Assembly (NCBI RefSeq): GCF_900101855.1
Contig: NZ_FMVC01000009.1
Span: forward strand, 1-64,000
Origin: Flavobacterium anhuiense
Lineage (GTDB): Bacteria; Bacteroidota; Bacteroidia; Flavobacteriales; Flavobacteriaceae
Length of the DNA stretch: 64,000 nucleotides
Direction: 5' to 3'
Shown: positions 59,824-64,000 of the stretch, piece by piece
Layout of the letters: each line of letters starts with the position of its first letter
How positions within the stretch are numbered: the stretch's first letter is position 1
Translations under genes and position numbers: made by a program
The notes under the pieces: model-generated
What the model was told of the DNA's origin: nothing
Database searches by the model: none
Seen by the model: the letters and a program-made list of their open reading frames with translations, nothing else

Positions 59824-60706
59824 TCCGGTTTTGCTTCATCCAACAGTAGATGGTTTAAATATTAAACCTGATGGTGTGTATGTAGATGTTACGTTTGGAG
59901 GCGGTGGTCATTCAAAAGAGATTTTAAGAAGATTGGGGCCAAACGGAAGGCTGTTTGCATTTGATCAAGACGAAGACGCGCTTGCAAATGCATTGCCAGA
60001 CGAAAGGTTTACTTTGATAAATGAGAATTTTAGATTCATAAAAAGATTTTTACGTTTTCACGGAGTAAAAGCGGTAGACGGAATCTTGGCAGATTTGGGA
60101 GTTTCATCACATCAGTTTGATGTTCCTGAAAGAGGTTTTTCAACAAGATTTGATGCCGAGTTAGATATGCGGATGAGTCAAAGAAATGATTTAAATGCTT
60201 ATCGAGTGGTTAACGAATATGAAGAACAGGATTTACGTCGTGTTTTTTTTGATTATGGGGAGTTGAAAAATGCACCGGTTTTAGCAAGAACAATCGTTGA
60301 GGCAAGAAAAGATTATCCAATCAAAACAACCGAAGAATTGAAAGAAGTTTTGAAAAGATTCTTGCCAGAAAAAGTTCGAAATAAAGTATTGGCTCAGATT
60401 TATCAGGCAATCAGAATCGAAGTTAACCAAGAAATGGATGTTCTAAAAGAATTTATAGAGCAGTCATTGGAGATTTTAAAACCAGGAGGAAGATTTTCGG
60501 TAATCTCGTATCATTCTTTAGAAGATCGTTTGGTAAAAAGATTTATTAAAAACGGAATGTTTGAAGGAGAGCCAGAAAGAGATTTTTACGGAAACTTTTC
60601 AGTTCCATTTAAAACTATCGGAAAACTGATTGTTCCAGATGATGAAGAAATCAAGATTAATAATAGAGCGAGAAGTGCCAAATTAAGAATCGCAGAAAAG
60701 CTATAA
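59798..60706 (+). CDS. rsmH: 16S rRNA (cytosine1402-N4)-methyltransferase
   Basis: The 302-residue enzyme (MraW) has the SAM site YVDVTFGGGGHSKEILRRL (about 25-43), RLFAFDQDEDALANA, ILADLGVSSHQFD, RGFSTRFDAELDMRMSQ and YHSLEDRLVKRFIK. Two starts are possible: ATG at 59798 or ATG at 59810 (MEYHNPVLL). The second matches the usual spacing to the H-x-P-V-L-L motif; both overlap mraZ. Codon usage equals its neighbours. Confidence 0.96.
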   Translation: MTTKMEYHNPVLLHPTVDGLNIKPDGVYVDVTFGGGGHSKEILRRLGPNGRLFAFDQDEDALANALPDERFTLINENFRFIKRFLRFHGVKAVDGILADLGVSSHQFDVPERGFSTRFDAELDMRMSQRNDLNAYRVVNEYEEQDLRRVFFDYGELKNAPVLARTIVEARKDYPIKTTEELKEVLKRFLPEKVRNKVLAQIYQAIRIEVNQEMDVLKEFIEQSLEILKPGGRFSVISYHSLEDRLVKRFIKNGMFEGEPERDFYGNFSVPFKTIGKLIVPDDEEIKINNRARSAKLRIAEKL

Positions 60707-60727
60707 TATATATTAAGGTAGGAAATA

Positions 60728-61075
60728 ATGAAAAGTGGCGTATTTAGCATATTAAAAGCAAGATTCCTGATCCATGAAGATGCAGTAAAAAATTGGCGAT
60801 TTATTGTCTTTATAATTTTGCTGGCCATTTTGATGATTGCCAATACACAGCGTTACGAACAAAAGGTTTTTGAAATCGCAAAATTAAATAATGAAGTAAA
60901 AGAATTGAGATCTGAATTTGTAGATCGACGTTCAGAATTGATGAAGTTAAAAATGGAGTCAACCATCTCGGATAAAATGTTAGAAAAACAAATTTTTCCG
61001 TCGACGGTTCCTCCAGTAAAAATAGAAGTTACAAAAGAAGAAGAAAAAAGTTTCTTTAAAAGAATATGGCAGTAG
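60728..61075 (+). CDS. FtsL-like division protein
   Basis: The 115-residue protein has a short cytoplasmic N-terminus, a single membrane helix (FIVFIILLAILMIANTQ, about 25-41) and a periplasmic leucine-zipper-like coiled coil (FEIAKLNNEVKELRSEFVDR, about 48-67). Position between rsmH and ftsI and this topology identify it as the FtsL equivalent (FtsL-like, DUF-type in Bacteroidota). It overlaps ftsI by 10 bp. Confidence 0.85.
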   Translation: MKSGVFSILKARFLIHEDAVKNWRFIVFIILLAILMIANTQRYEQKVFEIAKLNNEVKELRSEFVDRRSELMKLKMESTISDKMLEKQIFPSTVPPVKIEVTKEEEKSFFKRIWQ

Positions 61076-63075
61076 ACGATAAACATATATCCTACAGAAT
61101 TTACCTCGTAGCAGTTTTCATCTTTTTGATGGCAATTGCTATTGTTGTTAAATTAACCAATATTCAATGGGTTGAAGGAGATTATTACAGAAAACTGGCT
61201 AAACAACGTACGGTGAGAAACTTTGTGATTCCTGCCAATAAAGGAAATATTTACTCTGCTGACGGAAGTTTGCTGGCAACATCGATCCCGAATTATGAAA
61301 TTCGTTTTGATGCCAAAGCGCCAAAAACAGAAACTTTCGAAAAGTATGTAAAACCATTGTCAGATTCTTTGGCAACAGTTTTAGATAAGCCAAGTAGCTA
61401 TTTTCAGAAAGAACTGCGAAAAGCGCGCGAAAATAAAAACCGTTATTATTTGATAGCTCGTAAGCTGAGCTATACCGAATATGTAAAAATAAAAAGTTTT
61501 CCATTATTCAATCTAGGAGCTTTTAAAGGAGGGATTATTGTTGAGCAAGAAACAGTTAGAAAGCATCCGATAGGGAAAATTGCTGAAAGAACGATTGGTT
61601 ATGATCGAATTGATCCTGCGACTGGAGTAGAAGTAGGAAAAGGAATTGAGTGGGCTTTCAAAAGTTATCTTAACGGAAAAGACGGCAAAATTCTAAAGCA
61701 GAAGATTGCAAAAGGGCAGTGGAAACCAATTCGTGATGTTAATGAAGTAGATCCAATTGATGGTTACGATGTGATATCAACTATAGATGTTTTCATTCAG
61801 GATATTGCACATCATGCTTTGTTGAAACAATTAGAAGATTACGAAGCAGATCATGGTTGTGTGGTAGTAATGGAGACACAAACAGGTCATGTAAAAGCAA
61901 TTTCAAATTTAGGAAGAGCAGAAGACGGATCGTATTATGAAACGACAAATTATGCTATTGCAGAATCTCATGAACCTGGATCAACTTTCAAGCTAGTTGA
62001 CTTAATGGCGATTTTAGAAGATAAAGTGGCAGATACAAGTACGGTTTATGACAGCCATAACGGTGTAGTCAAATATTATGGAAGATCGGTTCGTGACTCG
62101 CATAATGGAGGTTATGGAAAAGTTTCATTAGCGCGTGGATTTGAACTTTCTTCAAACACTGTAATGGTTCAAGCGGTTTATGATAATTACAAAAATAACC
62201 CTTCAAAGTTTGTTAATCATATCAACAGTTATGGATTAAACAAGACATTGGGATTGCATTTTAAAGGAGAAGGAAGGCCATATATTCCTCAGCCAGGAGA
62301 CAAACATTGGTCAGGAACTACGCTTCCGTGGATGGCATTTGGTTATAACGTTTCGGTTACACCAATGCAAACTTTGGCATTGTATAATTCAATTGCAAAT
62401 GATGGTGTGATGGTAAAACCGCAGTTTGTATCTGAAATTAAGGAATGGAACAAGACCATCAAGAAATTTGATGTTGAAGTTATAAATCCGAAAGTTTGTT
62501 CGCCAGAAACATTAAAGAAAGTGAAGGCGGTATTGCTTAATGTGGTAAAGAAAGGGACAGGTTCTAAATTGTATTCGAAGGATTTTTCGATGGCAGGAAA
62601 GACAGGAACAGCTCAAATGAATTATGGAGGGAAAGAAGGAAAATCAGCCTTGTATTATGCTTCTTCCTTTGTGGGATATTTTCCGGCTGATCACCCGAAA
62701 TATTCTTGTATTGTGGTAGTTCATAAGCCGAATACGGCTAAGAATAATTATTATGGAGCTGACGTTGCAGGACCAGTTTTTAAAAGAATCGCTCAAAAGA
62801 TTTTTACAGATGCGCCTTCGACAAATAAGATTAAAAAATTAGATACTAGAATTCCAAAACAGGATGCTAGTTATGATAAATATACGGCTGAGGCTAATAA
62901 AAAATTGAATCAGATTCCGAATTTAAAAGGAATGCCAGGAATGGACGCGATTGCTTTGCTGGAAAATTTAGGTTTGAAAGTAAAAGTAAATGGAATAGGG
63001 AAAGTAAAAAATCAATCGATTCAAGCTGGAACTAGTATAAGCAAAAACACAACAATTGTATTAGAATTATCGTGA
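61066..63075 (+). CDS. ftsI: Division transpeptidase FtsI (PBP3) with PASTA domain
   Basis: The 669-residue penicillin-binding protein crosslinks septal peptidoglycan. It has an N-terminal membrane helix (YLVAVFIFLMAIAIVVKL), a dimerisation domain, and the transpeptidase with HEPGSTFKLVDLM (SxxK, about 305), ELSSNTVMVQ (SxN, about 361) and MAGKTGTAQMNYGG (KTG, about 511). A single PASTA domain (IPNLKGMPGMDAIALLENLG to the end) closes the chain, as in other Bacteroidota FtsI. It overlaps the next gene by 4 bp. Confidence 0.95.
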   Translation: MAVDDKHISYRIYLVAVFIFLMAIAIVVKLTNIQWVEGDYYRKLAKQRTVRNFVIPANKGNIYSADGSLLATSIPNYEIRFDAKAPKTETFEKYVKPLSDSLATVLDKPSSYFQKELRKARENKNRYYLIARKLSYTEYVKIKSFPLFNLGAFKGGIIVEQETVRKHPIGKIAERTIGYDRIDPATGVEVGKGIEWAFKSYLNGKDGKILKQKIAKGQWKPIRDVNEVDPIDGYDVISTIDVFIQDIAHHALLKQLEDYEADHGCVVVMETQTGHVKAISNLGRAEDGSYYETTNYAIAESHEPGSTFKLVDLMAILEDKVADTSTVYDSHNGVVKYYGRSVRDSHNGGYGKVSLARGFELSSNTVMVQAVYDNYKNNPSKFVNHINSYGLNKTLGLHFKGEGRPYIPQPGDKHWSGTTLPWMAFGYNVSVTPMQTLALYNSIANDGVMVKPQFVSEIKEWNKTIKKFDVEVINPKVCSPETLKKVKAVLLNVVKKGTGSKLYSKDFSMAGKTGTAQMNYGGKEGKSALYYASSFVGYFPADHPKYSCIVVVHKPNTAKNNYYGADVAGPVFKRIAQKIFTDAPSTNKIKKLDTRIPKQDASYDKYTAEANKKLNQIPNLKGMPGMDAIALLENLGLKVKVNGIGKVKNQSIQAGTSISKNTTIVLELS

Positions 63076-64000
63076 AAGTATTAAAAGACATATTATATAA
63101 AGTAGCTATTGAATCTGTAAAAGGGTCAACAGATGTGGCTATTCAGAAAATTGAATTTGATTCACGTAAAGTTGAAACAAATGATGTTTTTGTGGCAATC
63201 AGAGGTTCGCTTTCAGATGGACATAATTATATAGAGAAAGCAATCGAGCTTGGAGCCAAAGCAATTATTTGCGATACGCTTCCTGCAAATACGGCTAATG
63301 ATGTAACGTATATTCAGGTAAAAGATACCAATGCGGCTTTGGCTTTTATGGCGGCTAATTATTTTGGAGATCCTTCTGCAAAACTAAAATTGGTTGGCGT
63401 AACAGGTACAAACGGAAAAACGACAATTGCGTCATTGTTATTTCAATTGTTTGAAAAAGCGGGTTTTAAAGTTGGCTTGTTGTCTACTGTCAAAATTGTA
63501 GTTGATAAAACCGAATATCCTGCAACGCATACAACGCCAGATTCTCTGACTATTAACCATTATTTAAATGAAATGGTTGAAGCTGGAGTTACACATTGTT
63601 TTATGGAGGTAAGTTCGCACGGAATTCACCAGAAACGTACAGAAGCTTTGCATTTTGTAGGTGGAATTTTCACGAATCTTTCGCATGATCATTTAGATTA
63701 CCACCCAACGTTTGCTGAATATAGAGATGTTAAAAAATCATTTTTTGACTCACTTCCAAAATCAGCATTTGTATTGTCAAACATTGATGATAAAAATGGT
63801 TCGGTAATGCTTCAGAATACCGTCGCTAAAAAATTGACTTATGCTTTAAAATCATATGCAGATTATAGAGCTCAGATTTTAGAAAGCCAATTGTCTGGAT
63901 TATTATTAAAAATTAATGACAATGAAGTTTGGGTAAAACTGATTGGTACTTTCAACGCATATAATGTTTTAGCTATTTACGGAACAGCTGTAGAGTTAGG
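63072..64000 (+). CDS. murE: UDP-MurNAc-tripeptide ligase MurE, partial
   Basis: An open frame begins at a GTG (63072, overlapping the ftsI stop in GTGA) and runs off the window end, 309 codons so far. It encodes MKVLKDILYKVAIESVKGST, then the MurE N-terminal domain (FDSRKVETNDVFVAIRGSLS), the ATP loop LVGVTGTNGKTTIASLLF (about 108-125), TTPDSLTINHYLNEM and FMEVSSHGIHQKRT. It adds the third residue, expected to be meso-DAP, to the peptidoglycan stem. The DAP-recognition motif would lie beyond the window. Confidence 0.93.
   Translation, partial: MKVLKDILYKVAIESVKGSTDVAIQKIEFDSRKVETNDVFVAIRGSLSDGHNYIEKAIELGAKAIICDTLPANTANDVTYIQVKDTNAALAFMAANYFGDPSAKLKLVGVTGTNGKTTIASLLFQLFEKAGFKVGLLSTVKIVVDKTEYPATHTTPDSLTINHYLNEMVEAGVTHCFMEVSSHGIHQKRTEALHFVGGIFTNLSHDHLDYHPTFAEYRDVKKSFFDSLPKSAFVLSNIDDKNGSVMLQNTVAKKLTYALKSYADYRAQILESQLSGLLLKINDNEVWVKLIGTFNAYNVLAIYGTAVEL

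Overview
The window comes from the chromosome of a Flavobacterium-like member of the Bacteroidota. The evidence is the AT-rich sequence, the gldB-gldC gliding motility pair, a type IX secretion plug-family gene, YceI and DUF6702 genes, a DnaG of flavobacterial type, many TTG/GTG starts without Shine-Dalgarno sites, and repeated matches to the Bacteroidota promoter (TTTG about 19 nt before TAnnTTTG). Almost all of it is ordinary core genome. The only sign of an autonomous mobile element is a transposase that runs off the left edge.

Layout: 1-286 truncated transposase. 392-5455 glyoxylate shunt: a RamB-like regulator divergent from malate synthase and isocitrate lyase, with a perfect 14-bp palindrome between them. 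5560-14028: a Crp/Fnr-type regulator with a DUF6370 protein, purT, a U32 family protein, a small beta-barrel, a DUF2383 protein, an aminotransferase and a desaturase, separated by repeat-rich gaps. 14136-29884: rsmG, pruA, apaG, a T9SS plug-like gene, a SNF2 helicase, a methyltransferase, map, a DUF445 gene, gpmI and a DUF5916 outer-membrane protein. 30188-33186: two convergent L,D-transpeptidases, a probable small pseudogene and two identical tRNA-Gly(TCC) genes. 33323-40295: pepE, a five-gene envelope cluster (three orphan CarboxypepD_reg-like proteins, DUF6702, M1 peptidase), then tatA and a PAP2 phosphatase. 40569-48510: PhyH-type oxygenase, O-methyltransferase, two lipoproteins, the YceI/porin-like operon plus a second yceI gene, and rlmN. 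48670-58972: polyprenyl synthase, an ECF sigma/putative anti-sigma/outer-membrane operon, dnaG, a response regulator, nadE, gldB-gldC, engB and a hydrolase. 59350-64000: start of the dcw division and cell-wall cluster (mraZ, rsmH, ftsL-like, ftsI, murE, the last cut by the window end).

The most informative regulatory reading is four promoter architectures. (i) Two yceI promoters share an Fnr-like ATGAT-N4-ATCAT site exactly 33 bp from the -7 element. (ii) An ECF-type promoter (GCAACC-N16-CGTCTA) lies upstream of the sigma gene, suggesting autoregulation. (iii) GTGGT repeats with 10-bp spacing form an MraZ box before mraZ. (iv) A palindrome lies between the RamB-like regulator and the glyoxylate genes. 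The most open gene-level question is the cluster of three paralogous small proteins at 34194-36418. Each carries a CarboxypepD_reg domain and an EVVV segment like the N-terminus of SusC-type receptors, but has no barrel.

Intergenic DNA is rich in palindromic families. One is a roughly 100-bp element with perfect 26-28 bp arms, present twice. Others are CGCAAAG arrays, AATTCTCAATTTTTAATT and TTGGAATTTGGAATTT types, a composite palindrome between convergent genes, and a probable structured RNA-like element at 11491-11588.
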